DNA of 64,000 bases from Lithobates sylvaticus. Taxonomy: Eukaryota > Chordata > Amphibia > Anura > Ranidae. Below, piece after piece: positions 1 to 11,720 of this stretch. Made by a program: the position numbers and the translations under genes. The notes below the pieces were generated by a model. It had not been told where the DNA came from and made no database searches. It saw nothing but the letters and a program-made list of their open reading frames with translations. The stretch is from positions 363,621,302-363,685,301 of the forward strand of contig CM053028.1 in assembly GCA_028564925.1 (NCBI GenBank). The letters run 5' to 3'. How positions within the stretch are numbered: position 1 is the stretch's first letter; every line of letters begins with the position of its first letter.

Positions 1-1505
1 AATCTTCTGGGTCCCCCCAAAATCCATACCAGACCCTTATCCAAGCACACCACCCGGCAGGTCAGGAAAGGGGGTGGGGACAAGCGAGCACCCCCCCCTC
101 TCTATTGAACCGTACCAAGGTGCATGCCCTCAACATGGGGTTGGTGGGTGCTTTGGGGCAGGGGGGGCTCTGCGCCCCCCCACCCAAAAACACCTTGTCC
201 CTATGTTGATGAGGACAAGGGCCACTTCCCGACCACCCTGGCCGTTGGTTGTAAGGGTCTGCGGGGGGACATTGTACCCCTACCCATTCAACTAAAAGTG
301 TCAAAAAATAAAACACAGTACACATGTTTTTAAAGTAATTTTAGGCAGCTCCGGGGTCTCTTCTGACTTCTCCCCTTTTCGGCTCTTCTGCCTCTGCCGG
401 TTCTTCTCTGGGTCTTCTCCGTTGATGTCTTCTAGCCCTCTCTGGTTCTTCTCCCTCTGTCCGATGTCTCCTGCCTCTGCCAGGTCTTTGCTATCTTCTC
501 GCTCTTTTGCTGGGTCTTTCCCGCTGCCTTCTTACTCTGTTGTTCTGATGTTGACTCAACGCTCTCTCCCACTCTAATGCTGGGTGCACAGTGTGCCACT
601 AATTATATTGGCATGGGGTGGGGTCACCGGAGGCTCGCCCCTTATGACATCGCCGCCCATCATGCCCTGGGTGGGACGTCATAAGGGTCGGACCTCCGAT
701 GACCACGCCCCTTACCAATATAAGTAGTGGCGCACCCAGCATTAGAGTGGTAGAGGGCAGCAGAGAAGGCCCAGCAAAAGACCAAGCAGATGGCGGAGAA
801 GACCTGGCAGAAGACAGCGGACAGAGGGAGAAGAACCAGAGAGGGCTATAAGACATCAGCGGAGAAAACTCAGAGAAGGGAGAAGAACTGGCAGAGGCAG
901 AAGACAGCGGACAGATGGAGAAGACCTGGAGAGGGCTCTAAGACATCAGCGGAGAAGAACCAGCAGAGGCAGAAGACATCAGCGCAGGAGTCAGAAGAGC
1001 CGGAGAGGGGAGAAGTCGGAAGAGACCCCGGAGCTGCCTAATTAGTTTAAAAATGTGTACTGTTCTTTTTATTTTTGACACTTTTTTTTTTTTTTTTATA
1101 GGTGAATGGGTAGGGGTATATAATGTACCCGATACTCATTCACATAGGTTGGGGGGCCAGGATCTGTGAGCCCCCTTGTTAAAGGGGGCTTCCAGATTCC
1201 GATAAGCTCCCGACCCGCAGACCCTGACAGCCAACAGCCAGGTTTGTCTGGAAGAGACTCTTGTCCTCATCAACATGGGGACAAGGTGCTGTGGGGGGGT
1301 GCAGGGCTCCCCTGCCTCAAAGCACCCCCCTATGTTGAGGGTGTGCAGCTTGGTAAAGTTCAGGAGGGTGCTCGCTCGTCCCCCACCTTTCCTTACCTGC
1401 TGGGCTGTGTGCTGAGATGGGGCTTGGTATGGATTTTGGGGGGGGGGGGAACCCATGCCGTTTTTTTTTTTTTTTTTTGACGTGGAGTTCCCCTTGAAGA
1501 TCATC
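1..1505. repeat. Long foldback (palindromic) element, left end cut by the window
   Basis: The first 690 bases reappear inverted in the next 800. The text around 20-180 (CCATACCAGACCC, CCTCAACATGGGG, GGTGCTTTGGGGCA) returns as its reverse complement around 1290-1440. The centre is near 690, between CTTATGACATCG and GACGTCATAAGG. TATA-like boxes lie on both sides of the centre, TATAAG at 718 on + and its mirror near 605 on -. The + arm has an 83-codon basic ORF (790-1041) built of imperfect tandem repeats of KTADR and KTSAE units. The arms match those of the element at 51.6-55.2 kb, so this is a dispersed family. I see no transposase. Confidence 0.75.
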
Positions 1506-1732
1506 AGAGCACAAATCTCATGCTGAAGTCAGATCTGTTTATACGGCTATCCGACTTCAGTGATATTCAATGGGCTGAAGTAGGATCAAAGTCTGACCAA
1601 AGTAGTGCAGAGACTACTTGGAACTCGTAATAATGTGAATGGTAGTCATTGGAAATCATGGGGAACGACTTGTAATGCGACTTTGCAGTCCCAAGTCATA
1701 GGACAAGTCATACCAGTGTGAAAGGGGCTTTA
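1506..1732. repeat. Hairpin MITE remnant
   Basis: It ends in GTGTGAAAGGGGCTTTAA, the signature terminus of the hairpin elements seen elsewhere in the window. The body, including GGAAATCATGGGGAACGACTTG, is close to 14030-14253. Only one recognisable terminus remains; the other is lost against the foldback element. Confidence 0.5.
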
Positions 1733-2599
1733 ATCAGAGAAGCAGCCATGAGGCCAGGGGTAACTGGAGGAGCTGCAGAGATCTACAGCTCAGGTGTGCG
1801 AATCTGTCCAAGACAATTATTAGTCCTGCACTCCACAAATCTGGCCATTTTTGAAGAATGCCATAAGAAGTCCAGTTTGCAGTTTGTGAGAAGCCATGTG
1901 GGGGACACAGAAATCATGTGGAAGAAGGTGCTATGATCAGATGAGGCCAAAAACTTTTTGACCTAAAAGCAAAATGCTATGTATGGCAGAAAACTAAACC
2001 TGCACTTCACTATGAACACACCATCCCCACTGTGGAACATGGTGGTGGCAGCATCATGTTGTAGGGATGCTTTTCTTCATTAGGGACAGGGAAGCTGGTC
2101 AGAGTTGATTGGAAGATGGATGGAGCCAAATACAGGGCAATCCTAGCCAAAAACCTGTAAGAGTCTGCAAAAAACTTGAGACTGGGGCAGAGGTTCTCCT
2201 TCCAGCAGGACAACAACCCTAAACGTACAGCCAGAGCTACAATGGAATGGTTTAGATCAAAGCATATTCATGTGTTGGAATGGCCCAGTCAAAGTCCAAA
2301 ATTTCACTCCTAGATGTATAAAGCTGGCAGAGACGTGCCCAAAAAGACTGGCAGCTGTAATTGCAGCGAAAGGTGGTTCTACAAAGTATTGGGCTAAAAA
2401 ACACCCTTTTCACATATTTATTTATGTGTAAAAAAATGTGGGAAACCATTTATCTTTTTGCTTTGACTTCACAATTATGTACCACTTGTGTGGTCTATCC
2501 CATGAAATCCCAATAAAATATATGTTTACGTTTTTGATTGTAACCTAACAATGTGGAACATTTCAAGGGGTATGAATACTTTTTCAAGGCACTGTATAT
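1733..2599 (+). mobile_element. Tc1-like DNA transposon, 5'-truncated and decayed
   Basis: Reading + strand gives scraps of a Tc1 transposase in several frames: an SDEA-like block near 1937, CFTMNTPSPLW-type text near 2010, and a C-terminal AETCPKRLAAVIAAKGGS near 2320-2390. The end at about 2580-2599, ATGAATACTTTTTCAAGGCACTGTA, is the usual inverted repeat terminus plus TA. The 5' half, with the helix-turn-helix region, is missing. Stops and frameshifts are frequent, so this is an old dead copy. Confidence 0.75.
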
Positions 2600-3087
2600 G
2601 TAAATGTTTGTATGAAGGATTTGTTTATTTTTTTCTTGTACCTTCTGTATGGAGTCTGATTTATTCAGTGTTGCTAAATTTCATGTGCTATGTATGCTTT
2701 TGGCTATGCCCGAGTCAACAAAAGATGTGGGTCATTTTTTGTTGTTCGGTAAGATAACCAATGACATGTAATGTAGTGTCAAGGACCTAGTTTTACTGTT
2801 GTCATTGCTTTTGGCTATTTTCACTCTGTGAAGGATACAAAGAATGGCAACTAGAACTGTACATTATGTGATATTCTACTTGATAGTCTATCTATTCTAA
2901 ACGAAATATTTTGTATTTTTGTATTCAGCATATGCATTTAAAAATATAAGGGAATATTGTGTGCCGTGTTGATTGTTTTGTGAAAATAACTCTATTATTT
3001 AGATGCATGTACCTTTTGGCATTGTGGATCCTTGCCCCCATAATGTTTTTTTTTATTTATTTTATTTTTTATTTTTTTTGTAGAATA
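2600..3087. other. AT-rich non-coding stretch, nothing recognised
   Basis: No splice-flanked exon, inverted repeat or known repeat terminus was seen. Longer open frames here lack any family resemblance. Confidence 0.5.
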
Positions 3088-4168
3088 TTAACTACTGGGC
3101 ACTTAAACCCTTAACCCCCCCCCCCCCCTCCTGATCAGACCAATCTTCAGCTCTCGTTTTTTTTTTTTTCATCACCTCCTGTTTTTTTTTCTTTTTTTTG
3201 CGCTATAAATGAAAAAAGACCGAAAATTTAGGAAAAAAATATGTATTTTTCTGTGATAGCCTTTTGCAAATTATTAATTTTTCTTCATAAATTTTGGTCA
3301 CAATTTATACTGCTACACATCTTTGGTAAAAAATAACCCAAATTAGTGGATGATATTTGGTCTGTGTGAAAGTTAGAGAGTCTACAATATGTGGTGCAAA
3401 TCATAAAAAATTGATCACACCAGATGTACTGGTGGCCTATACCATTTCCTGCGACCCGAACAAGCCAGGAAAGTAACAATGACCCCTTTTTTTTGAAAGT
3501 AGACATTCCAAGGTATTTGGTAAGATGCGTGGTGAGGTTTTTGATGTCATTTTTTTTCCCCTCCACAATTCTGTGCAAAATGAAGATCCCCCACCCCCCC
3601 CCCCCCCCACACACACACAAAATTGTCACTGTAATAGGGTATTTCTCTCACATGGCATGTGTATACCACAAATAATGCCCCAAAAAAATTCTGCTACTCC
3701 TCCCGAGTATGGCGATACCACGTGTGTTGGACTTTTTCACAGCCTGGCCTCACAGGGAGGCCCAACATGCAGGGAGCACCATCAGGTGTTCTAGGAGCAT
3801 ACATTACACATCTAACACATCTAACTGGCAGATGGCATGAATACGTGGCACTGATGGCAGATGGCACTAATACGTGGCACTGATAACAGATGGCACTGGG
3901 GACAGGTGGCACTGATATGTACTGTGGGTACTGTGTTCACTTAGATCTGCAGCACAGGTCGCTCTCCCTCCTCACACGTGGTCTGTGTGAGGGAGAGCCG
4001 GCAATGAGAGTTGATTTCATATGTTTACACTTGAGATCATCTCCCATTCGACACTCAGAGTGCTAAATGGCTGCTGTGATTGGCCATTTAGCACGATCTG
4101 AGAGTGGCCGTGTCCAAGGGTCACAGCTAACACAGAATTTCCCCGATGCGCGGGCGAAAAGTGGTTAA
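3088..4168. mobile_element. Non-autonomous piggyBac-like element (TTAA-flanked), family with TACTGGGCACTTAAAC
   Basis: It is bounded by TTAA at 3088-3091 and 4165-4168. The left end is TTAACTACTGGGCACTTAAA and the right end is GCGAAAAGTGGTTAA. TTAA target duplication with CCACTT-like ends is typical of piggyBac elements. The interior matches 31.2-32.3 kb over several hundred bases (e.g. TGTACTGGTGGCCTAT, GTAGACATTCCAAGGTATTT). It has a short array of 15-bp units around TGGCACTGATG (3830-3920). There is no transposase. Confidence 0.7.
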
Positions 4169-4246
4169 GTATAAATGCATTTGTATGCACTGTTCTTTGT
4201 TCCTATGTTGAAAGGCTAAGTGCTCTTTTCTGAACGTGTTAGAGGA

Positions 4247-4836
4247 GCTCAAGGCTCCGCCAGAAAAAATTAAGTCTGCAGCTACAAATACTGTAGCTGC
4301 TGACTTTTAATATTAGGACACTTACCTGTCCAGGAATCCAGCTGTGTCTTCACCCAAGCCGATTTTTCAATCGGGTGCTGCCACCGCCATCTCCACTAAG
4401 GGAAGCTGGCAGTGAAGCCTTGCGGCTTCACAGCCGGTGCCAAATATGGCAGTGGGGATAAAAAAACCTGTGTGCAACAGCCTCCCTATTGCTTACCTGA
4501 GCCCCACCTCGATCCATCGATGTTCCATGAACAGCAGCGGGCACCATTGGCTTCCACTGCTGTCAATCAGTCAGTGAGCCAATTGGGAGAGAGAGGGGGC
4601 AGGGCCGAACTGTGGCTCAGTGTCTGAATGGACACAGAGCTTGGCTCAGGTGCCCCCATAACAAGCTGCTTGCTAGGGGGGCACTTGGCAGGAGGGAGGG
4701 GTCAGGAGCACTGGCGTAGGACCCGTTAAGAGGATCCAGGCTGCTCTGTGTGAAACCACTGCACAGAGCAGGTAAGTATAACAAGGTTGTTTTTTTTTTT
4801 TTTTTGGTTTAAAAATAAAAAACATATCGCTTTAAG
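4247..4836. repeat. TTAA-family MITE, composite
   Basis: It contains the recurring small hairpin AGCAGCTACAAATACTGTAGCTGCT-like stem at 4274-4304, followed by TTAGGACACTTACCTGTCC, shared with 42.0 kb. The second half (4490-4836) resembles the 11.3-kb and 57.6-kb copies (CCCCCATA-CAAGC-GCTTGC text, AGGTAAGTATAACAAG). It may be two abutting or recombined copies. Ends are approximate. Confidence 0.5.
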
Positions 4837-5238
4837 CCTCAGATGCACCGGGACTGGGCTTCTTAAAGCATGCGAACTGTACTTTGTTTGCAAGATTGGA
4901 GATTAAAAAGAGGCCTGGGATCCTCCAAGTTCTAGGGAGATCCTTATGGGGAGCTTGAATCCAGACAAGACGCCAGCTGCAGTGTAGCCCAGGTGCCAGG
5001 ACGTGATTTATAATCGCTATGGCGACTAGGCGCTTGGGGTTTGTTGAGCCCTGGTTTAGAGGAACATGGAAGTCGTGCTTTTTGCTTTCCCAATGATATG
5101 GCAAGAACCAAATGATCACTTGACAAAATGTTCATTCTGTCTGACTAATATTGCTGGTTTTGCTGCTAAAAATAGGGAATCAATTGAACTCCATCTGCCT
5201 TCAGCTAACAGACCAGTGCCACGTGCCAAACTGCCAGT

Positions 5239-5596
5239 CAGGGCCAGTGCTACCACTAGGCAAACTAGGCAGCCGCCTAGGGCACCCGGCCACTGGTGTT
5301 TCTCTCTGCAGCAAGCAACTAAGTCTCAGCAAGCAGCCGCCGCTCCGTTCACACAGTGTCAGAGGCGCAGCGGCGGCAGCGGACTGTCTGTGTGCCGACT
5401 CCTGAATGAATGGAAGCAAGAAAACATTCATTGATGGGCGCTGGTGAGGCCGCATTTTATGGGCGCTTCATTAAAAAGGCGGAGTACACATGGGCAGGGC
5501 AAAGGAGTATACATGGGCAGGGCAAAGAGGTGGAGCCAAGGGGGCGTAAAAATTAAGTTTCTCCTAGGGTGTCAAAAAATTGTTGCACCAGCCCTG
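5239..5596. mobile_element. hAT-type MITE with perfect 8-bp target duplication
   Basis: The termini are CAGGGCCAGTGC and its near reverse complement GCACCAGCCCTG. Directly outside them lies the same 8-mer, CTGCCAGT, at 5231-5238 and 5597-5604. CAGGG ends with 8-bp duplications fit the hAT superfamily. The element is 358 bp with no coding capacity. Confidence 0.85.
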
Positions 5597-5689
5597 CTGC
5601 CAGTACTGTGTGTTTTAGGAGGCTGTAGAGGAGAGAGGGCTTCAGATACAGTACAACTTATGTAGGATGATTTGTTTCATCTGTGTTTT

Positions 5690-6195
5690 GCCTAAGGCCA
5701 GTCACTTCACTGGGTATATGCAAGGCCTGTGTCACCTGGGCTTTAGCTTGTACACAAGCAGTGTGAACAGCAAGCTTTTATTAAACTTTTAGCAAGCTTT
5801 TGCAAAGCATTTGGAAAGCTTCAAGCTCTTTCTCTTTCAACGAGCTTCATGCAGCATTGAAGTCTGCTAGAAGCTTGTTTTAATGTGACAATTGGCACTC
5901 CCATTAGGATTTGTGTTCAACATTTTCAAGCTGGAGCTGAATGGTACCTAAAAGAGAAGTACAGCTCTTTGCTCAGGGAGCTGTGAGAACCGAGCGATAG
6001 GTGGTGTAACATCGCTTGTTTTTTAGTGTTAGAGCTGGTGTTGGACAGATGAGACATCGGCCCAATTTATGATTTAAAAAAAAAAAAAATGGTTTCCCAT
6101 ACTATCAAAAAGCTTCAATAAAGCTTGCTGAAAGCTCTGCAGATGCTTTGCAAAGGTTACTGTTTGCACTGCTTTCACAGGCCAAAGGATTAGAG
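5690..6195. repeat. AAGCTT-rich inverted-repeat MITE
   Basis: The region between GGCCAGTCACTTCAC and CTTTCACAGGCC carries many AAGCTT, GAGCTT and AGCAAGC motifs on both sides of an A-rich centre near 6080. Left text GCAAGCTTTTGCAAAGCA pairs with right text TGCTTTGCAAAGG. Exact termini are not certain. Confidence 0.45.
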
Positions 6196-7553
6196 ACCGG
6201 GTGAATGTTGCCAATTAGGCAAAGATATGTTTACTTTGAGTGCCCAATCATGCGTAAGGGACATTTAAAAAAAAAAAAAAAAAAAAAAATAGAAATGTTT
6301 TAGTAGCATGTAATTGGTTAAACAGAAAACTGCCTATAGTGACGTTTTAAGGTCAGTTCTTGCCTATGCTCATTAGATAGAAAGGCCATTGTTATGCCCT
6401 AATCGTTTTCCTTTAATAGCTGAAAAGTCTGCAATACAGAGATGCTCTCAATCTTGACATTGTTTTAGGAACTTAGTGTAATTACTAGTGAGGCTCTGAC
6501 ATTGTGCTGACATAACATAAATATGTCCCAAAATCTTCCCTGTAGCTATGCAGGCCATGTTTGGTTTAGTTGTCCAAATCTCCTTGTCTTGCTCCACGTA
6601 GGAAATGCTAATGCTGCAAAATTATGTAGATATTATTTTTTCTAAACTTGGCACCTATTGTTTAGAAAGCTGTCACTCTGTGGTAATTTTTATAAATGGA
6701 CTTGCTGAATCATTCATTGAGGTGTGATGTATACTTGAAAAATTCATGTTCATTGAAGAAAAGTGAATGTTTTCAATTGAAGCTTGAAATCCTTATACAG
6801 AAGAGTAGCTTTTACCCCTTAACCTTTTCCAACCTTCAGTCACAAACTGAAATTAAAATGTATATAATTTGGATTTTTACTGTTAGAATACCAAGCCCAT
6901 TTTAAATATGTTCAATCTCATTTTCTATATTAATGAGGACCTGTCATCTTGCCCATCGAGGAAAAGGCAACAGGATCTGTGTATAGTCCGACTACCATAT
7001 ACTCCCTTTTCAAGCTCTTTCTGTGGCAGCCCTGTGCTAGGCTTCTGTATGTGGGAGTAGCATTTTGCCTCCTCCTATATAGTGCTCAGTCAGTCCTAGT
7101 GGCCAATCGCTATGCTCCAGCACCATCACATGGCAGCAGGGGCAGTGGTGCTGGGCATAACAACTCTACTTCATCTAAGCTCTAAAACCAGGTGTTTTGA
7201 TGGTGGGTGGAACTTGATTACATAGTTTGAAAAATTTTGTTCCACTAGTAGATAAAAATAAATAGAAAACCTCCATATACATAGTTCTGCACCCACAGTT
7301 GACCCAGAGGAAGAAATGAGAAGCAAAAGATACTCCAAAGTACGGTCAAATTTGCTCCATTTTGGGGGCAGAGGTGGGGTCGCAACTAAGTATTGAAGTG
7401 AGGAAAATGTGATGAGGGACACTCCCACTAACAGTTTCTTCCAGAAGGACAATGCCGCCTTTATTGATAGACTATCAAGAGTCAGCATTTACTACTTGGA
7501 CTGAGATTCTTCATAGGTTACTGGGATGGCAACAGTGAAAATATAAAACAAGC
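6196..7553. other. Intron-like sequence with no clear element
   Basis: It is AT-rich, with a poly(A) tract near 6268-6288 and a possible MITE scrap at 6933-7195. No exon with both splice sites was seen. Confidence 0.45.
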
Positions 7554-8127
7554 TTAAAATGGAGTTCCACCCATTTTTTCGTTATCCTTGCAAGATAATG
7601 CCCACCACCAGAACAGTCTGTAATGACATTTTTTTTTTTTTTTTATTTTTTTTTTCTCTATGCAGTCTGCACTTCCTTTTCTGGCCACCTAGGCAATTTC
7701 GTCATTAGGCCTCCTAGGATATTGGTGTCATCTATCCCAGAAGTCCTAGGGACTCCTAATGAAATCTTGTGGTATTTCAAGACAGGAAGTTCTGTGGTGT
7801 TTAACAGGTTGCCACAACAATGGGGTGGGTAATTCCACCAATGCTGCCATTGTTAGGGGAACCTGTAAACACTGTGCCGTGAGTTGTCATCACTGCGTAG
7901 GCGTGAGCCAGCTGCACAGAATCCCATAAGAAAATAGGAAGGGGCTTCAGATGCCCACATCGTCAATGGTCGCTGCCTGCCTACCGGGATTCTGTGAGTA
8001 ATGGCAAATTTATTCTTGAGAAGGATTATGCTTACAACAGTATCCTAATTTTATTATACAACTAGCGAGAATCACAGTTGGTGCTTTTTTGTAAAAAATT
8101 GCCAAGGAGACTGAAGCTCTGCTTTAA
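7554..8127. repeat. TTAA-flanked MITE (GTGGAACTCC family)
   Basis: It has TTAA at 7554-7557 followed by AATGGAGTTCCACCC, and GAAGCTCTGCTTTAA ending at 8127. Similar TTAA-bounded ends recur at 14.9, 15.6 and 42.0 kb. It is non-coding. Confidence 0.55.
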
Positions 8128-8498
8128 AGTATTTACAGTTATAGCAAGGGCTTCTACATGCCATTAATACTCGTTTCCACATTGTGTAATGTGCTATATA
8201 TACAGTATTTCCGTTCATCTACCCCACAATACACATATACAGTTGTAGCCAGGTGCTGGGCTACAGCAATATGGAGAAGGCGACATTGGCTTTATTCTTC
8301 ACTCCCTCTTCTGAGATACTGATTGTTTTGCTCTGGCTAGCAGAGGAAGCGCTAGAGCCAAGCAGGAACAATTGTGTAGAGCTACCACCTCCTGCAACTC
8401 ATTCTCAGCTTCTATAGCCCAGTTCCCAGCCTCAAAGGTCTCTGACCTCCAATCTTCAATAAACTTAAGTAAAGGCTGGTGCCAGTGGAGATCCGCTA

Positions 8499-8640
8499 AA
8501 ACATGCAGTCCTTTATTGATAATGGTGACAAGCCAATGCATTTCAGCACTCGGGCCTTAATCATGACCCTGAGGGCCGATTCGTGTTGGATCCCTATGGC
8601 TTTTTGTCACTGTTATCAATAACGGACTGCATGTTTTAGC
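8499..8640. repeat. Short inverted repeat with about 30-bp arms
   Basis: The 8499-8529 text AAAACATGCAGTCCTTTATT pairs with 8608-8640 AATAACGGACTGCATGTTTT, with a GTGACAA/TTGTCAC extension. About 80 bases lie between the arms. It looks like a small hairpin repeat; the surrounding 8128-9670 shows nothing else firm apart from a GA tract near 8875. Confidence 0.45.
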
Positions 8641-9670
8641 TTATCTACTTGGCACAAAGCTTTACTCATGTTCACTAAAGCCAAGCAAGCTCATAGACTT
8701 CTTTCTATTCAGGGCACTAAGAGGCCTGGGAGTTGTAGTTTGAGACGGCAGCCATATGTGTCCAATTTACTCCGTACAGTACAGATATCAATAGACACTG
8801 CAGTAGGAGGAGTAAGATGATTTTTTTATTAAACTGTCCAGGAAAGTTCTTCCTCTGGACCCCTGAGGGAGTTTGAGAGAGAGAGAGAGATCAACTCTGC
8901 CTGAATTTTTGCTTGTCAGCAGGAGACCATACCATTAGAGATCTGAGCTTGAGACTGGGAGTAAGGGAGGGGGGGTGGGCAAGATGTAGATGGTGCTGGA
9001 TGCATAGTTGAGGAGCTTTGCTGCCATGGAGGGGAAAGTAATCATGTCTACTCTCCTACTACCCTTTTACTGTACACCGGTCTCTCCCTACACTCCCCTG
9101 CTGGTTGCAAGTTGCATTCAGAGTCTCGGTGACGCAGAGATACTTCTGCTTCATATGACACCGCATCCGCCCACGTGGCAGCAACAGGCAATATGGCGAC
9201 TCAGATGAAAGACTCTGATCCGGCTCTTCAAGAACAGGCCAACTTCATGGCTCTGATGCAAGCTATTATGGGTTGTCAAACCACCCTTACTAAGTGTCTA
9301 TTGCAGCTCACGTAGTAATGCTGCACTTGGGTACATGCCTGTGTGAATAGACCCATACTGTTACTTTTTAAAAATGCACCAAACTGCAGCACATAGATGT
9401 GAAACAGCCACATTAAAAAAGAATGAGATTTCTAGTTTACAAATGCATTTTCATTTAAGAAATGTAATTTATTTTACTGCCTGTGTGAATAGGCCCTTAA
9501 AGTATTTACTTGTTTGAGTTTTGGTTAGTGCATTGCCAGATAAGGTGAAATGTTTCTTTCTGTTTGCCACTTTCTGCCTACGTTTAGGCTTTGTATTTTG
9601 ATGTAGGTTCAAACCGAATAAACTATCCAATGGTAACCATGAATTCTTCACCTTTTTTTATTTGCTTTAG

Positions 9671-9838
9671 AAATATCGATACCCAGATGATGATGATCTA
9701 CCCTCCCAAGAACCCAGTTCTCCACACATCTTGAGTGATGTCAGAAGTCCAGAGTTGGTTCAGGTTTCTGAGAAAAACATCTCCCAGATAGAGAATGTCC
9801 ATGGGCTTGTATCACACTCTCATATTTCTCCACTTAAG
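9671..9838 (+). CDS. Internal exon of an unidentified host gene
   Basis: A pyrimidine-rich acceptor (CCTTTTTTTATTTGCTTTAG, ending 9670) precedes an open 168-base block followed by the donor AAG|GTAAATG at 9839. The block is exactly 56 codons and phase 0 at both ends. It reads [20 protein letters not shown] and ends in HSHISPLK. It is polar and acidic near the start with SP and SQ motifs, like a disordered segment of a cytoplasmic or nuclear protein. It has no Met, so it is internal. I do not recognise the gene. Unlike its surroundings it matches no repeat in the window. Confidence 0.65.
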
Positions 9839-11214
9839 GTAAATGCTTCTGTTGGTTCCTCATTGCTGATATAGTTTGATTTAACATAAATGATATATAA
9901 TGCATCTGTAGAGGGTATGTGTATTTTGTGTTTCTGCATAAGAAAGTGCTCAATTACACAGACGTAAATTATTTGTTGGGACCTTTGTTTACAGCTGAAT
10001 TCTAGCAATGAAATATCGCTTAGCCCATTGTCATTATGTATATGTGATAGCTGATGCGACTCTGTGGAAGCTGTGAATCACTTTAGTAGCCTGAGCTACT
10101 ATGGTAATAGCAAAGATCTTCTGTATATGTGGTTCAAGTGGTTGCCCTTCTGCATTGTAACCACAGGGGGTTCATCTCTCTGCATGACCGCCATACTTGC
10201 ATATTTCTCAATGAATGCAAAGCGTTCCCTGATTGAATTAGATATGACACCATGGTCAATGGTGGATGATTTTATGGCTTGCGCCGAGGCTGATCAGTTA
10301 TCATGTATGCATACTTAAATTGGACCAAGCTGGCCCAGTGTAAATATGCAAAATATATCGTCCTTGGCGTATGGCTTGAAAAATTAACACCATAAACCTT
10401 ACATTTTAGCTACTTTTGTTTTTATTTAAATGGTGGTTGTTTTTTAGGATTAAAGTTTGATTATATTTAAAGTGTAAGTTCACCCTTTTCACAAAAAAAA
10501 AATGATTCAGAGAGTAAAGTTCTGCTTTAAATTCTGTTAATGTATGTTAGTCTGGTTCAGTCTTTTAATCTAATTCCCAAGATGTTATTTTATTCTCTGA
10601 TGGGTAGCTATAAGGTTGATTCTGAGATTTTAGGAATACGGAATATCTTCTGTGGCAGTTTGCCCAGCTCCCACATGCTTTTTAGTACATTTTGTCTTTA
10701 TGTTGCAGAGAGGGAAAAAAATGTCCTTTTTTGAAGTTCTCATTTGTTAAGACCTGAGGCATTTTATTTTATTACGTTCAGTATATTAGTGTTCTCCTTT
10801 ACTCACTTGAGTGCAGCTAAAATATTTTTTGTTGTCTCCTATGTATTTTTATTTTTATTTTATTTTTTTTAGTTTCCTAGAATGCTGTAAAAGCTTTGCC
10901 CCAGGCAGGGATTGTTTATATCTTTTTATCTTTCTCTTGTCCTTAGCAAACATGTGCTATGTGTTTTGTGTGCCATGTGTTTGTGTCAGCTGTGCTATGG
11001 TTATGCCTGGCTCATTTTTCACTTTAGTCAGCCAATGTAAATAATAATATTTATTATATTTGTAATACCTTTTAGAAATATGAAGGCTACTTTTGCAGAC
11101 TGAACTCCAGTTAAATCCAGTTAATGCATGATTACCATGCAGATTCATTGATATCTCACAACATGCTGATCATGGTGAAGTAGATCTATCTGAAGTTAAT
11201 GTGTTTGTAAAGAA
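9839..11214. other. Intron-like sequence, low repeat content
   Basis: AT-rich sequence following the 9838 splice donor. Scanning both strands shows no further exon with convincing splice sites and no element termini. Confidence 0.45.
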
Positions 11215-11720
11215 AAAAAAAAACCTTATTTAAAAAAGGTCACTAGTGCTCTGGGCTACTCCCCCTTGCCAAGTGCCCCCATAGCAAGCCGCTTGCTCAG
11301 GGGGCACTTGTGCATACTTGCTCCTGAGCCAGCTCTCTGTGTCCATGAGAGACGGAGCACGGCGTAGCCCTGCCTCACTGGCTGTGAATGACCGCAGCGG
11401 GTCTTGTGCACATCGCTGGATCGAGATCGGGCTTGGGTAATAATTAGGAGAGCTGAGAGGGGAGCTACACACTGAAGGGTTTTTACCTTCATGCATAAAA
11501 TGCATATTTGGTCAAACAGTGTGGACAATTTGCAATTAAAGCTGTTGTTTAGCTAGAAAACAACCCTACACATCCCTTACCTGTAATAAAGGATGTCCCA
11601 CGTTGTGCAGGCAGATGGATTCTTAACAACTTCACTGCAGGGATGCCTGTCCTCTTCCTGTCGCTGAACTTCTGGCACTGCAGTGGTTAACCTCTTCGGT
11701 TTTTATGCAGTGCATTGAGA
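11215..11720. repeat. TTAA-family MITE pieces
   Basis: The 11260-11420 text (AAGTGCCCCCATAGCAAGC, GGGGGCACTTG) resembles the 4.6-kb and 57.6-kb elements. A second piece starts TTAAAGCTGTTGTTTAGC near 11536. Termini are incomplete. 11721-13659 beyond it shows no firm feature. Confidence 0.4.
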
